Assembly: GCA_001028025.1 (NCBI GenBank)
Contig: LDAQ01000111.1
Location: 1-23,642, forward strand
Length of the DNA stretch: 23,642 nucleotides
Origin: Faecalicatena fissicatena
GTDB taxonomy: Bacteria; Bacillota; Clostridia; Lachnospirales; Lachnospiraceae
Direction: 5' to 3'
The translations under genes were made by a program, and so were the position numbers. Under the pieces are notes generated by a model. That model did not search any database, had not been told where the DNA came from, and saw nothing but the letters and a program-made list of their open reading frames with translations. Positions 23,325-23,642 of the stretch are shown here, piece by piece. Positions within the stretch are counted from its first letter, which is position 1; every line of letters begins with the position of its first letter.

Positions 23325-23409
23325 TTGAAATTTTCGCCCCAGCAAACACGATAAAAGCGCTTCACCGGTTCGATTCAATTCGCTGCCCCCGTCCGCGATT
23401 CCCCCGGCG

Positions 23410-23642
23410 GGAAGCGAGGGTTTCCTTCCGATTGGATGCGCCAGCTGTGCGGAAGTGGAACAGGGCTCTTCGGGAGGCGTCTTTCAGGGTGTTAGCGCCG
23501 CTTCATCAAAATCGGAGCCGGCATGTGAACTTCCTCCAGGCCCACAAGGCCTGGAGGAAAGCCGACCCGCAGCGAGAATTCATCAGAATTCACGTGAGTG
23601 TCGGCGGTGTTCACCATGCCGGCTCCGATTTTGATTAGCGGC
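23410..23642 (+). repeat. E5: long inverted repeat, cut by the window end
   Basis: The left base is placed at about 23410 by alignment with E1 (shared GGATGCG, CCAGCTGTG, GGCGTCTTT and CGCTTCATCAAAAT). Hairpin 1 spans 23531-23559 (TTCCTCCAGGCC stem, CACAA loop). One A follows, then hairpin 2 at 23561-23605: GCCGAC/GTCGGC, GAATTC inner stem, ATCA loop, GTGAGT internal-loop strand. GGT leads into the right arm, which runs to the window end (ATTTTGATTAGCGGC is shared exactly with E1). The distal right arm is not visible. Confidence 0.85.

Noticed and set aside
22966..23378. Minus-strand frames across E4 and the E4/E5 spacer
   Set aside because: They coincide with repeat arms and direct repeats, with no start signal and no recognisable domain.

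Overview
The window looks like a chromosomal segment of a gut-type Lachnospiraceae (Clostridia). This rests on strong AGGAGG-type ribosome binding sites, TTGACA/TATAAT promoters, a PadR/DUF1700/DUF4097 cassette, a Bce-type antimicrobial-peptide module, a MoxR/DUF58/transglutaminase cassette, and microcompartment proteins PduS/PduT. No rRNA, tRNA, CRISPR array, transposase or phage gene was seen. Genus was not determined.

Layout, left to right. (1) 482-2329, minus: padR, DUF1700 and DUF4097 genes, translationally coupled. (2) 2597-4284, plus: response regulator and intramembrane-sensing kinase of a BceRS pair. (3) 4478-6382, minus: pduS-pduT, an orphan microcompartment electron-transfer pair lying between BceRS and its likely partner transporter. 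(4) 6695-9429, plus: BceA and BceB. (5) 10381-14464, plus: MoxR ATPase, DUF58 protein and membrane transglutaminase. (6) 14531-17535, minus: a 51-residue membrane protein, an ABC ATPase and two ABC-2 permeases. (7) 17702-21590, minus: phasin-like protein, ABC1/UbiB kinase, OmpR-type regulator and histidine kinase. Five 11-bp-phased repeats upstream of unit 6 suggest that the unit 7 regulator controls unit 6. (8) 22020-22850, plus: GNAT acetyltransferase and small cupin.

The most striking content is non-coding. Five ~300-bp long inverted repeats (E1 164-482, E2 9424-9731, E3 9998-10300, E4 22845-23143, E5 23410 to beyond the window) fold to one architecture: a basal stem of about 110 bp ending in a three-way junction with two hairpins. 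Most arm sequence differs between copies while pairing within each copy is kept. E1 and E5 are alignable and differ by many compensatory changes. Hairpin 2 keeps an ATCA-type loop and a matched internal loop, and the junction keeps a GGT linker. Elements come in oppositely oriented pairs (E2/E3, E4/E5, and probably an off-window partner of E1) around a repeat-bearing spacer. Three begin at the stop codon of a neighbouring gene that has no ordinary terminator. I do not recognise this family. It is the best candidate here for an undescribed structured RNA or DNA element.

Other gene ends have ordinary hairpin terminators (4385-4434, 14484-14532, 17641-17683). A separate perfect 63-nt palindrome (2518-2580) sits in the 5' leader of the BceR-like gene, and a different imperfect inverted repeat (21835-21997) precedes the GNAT gene.
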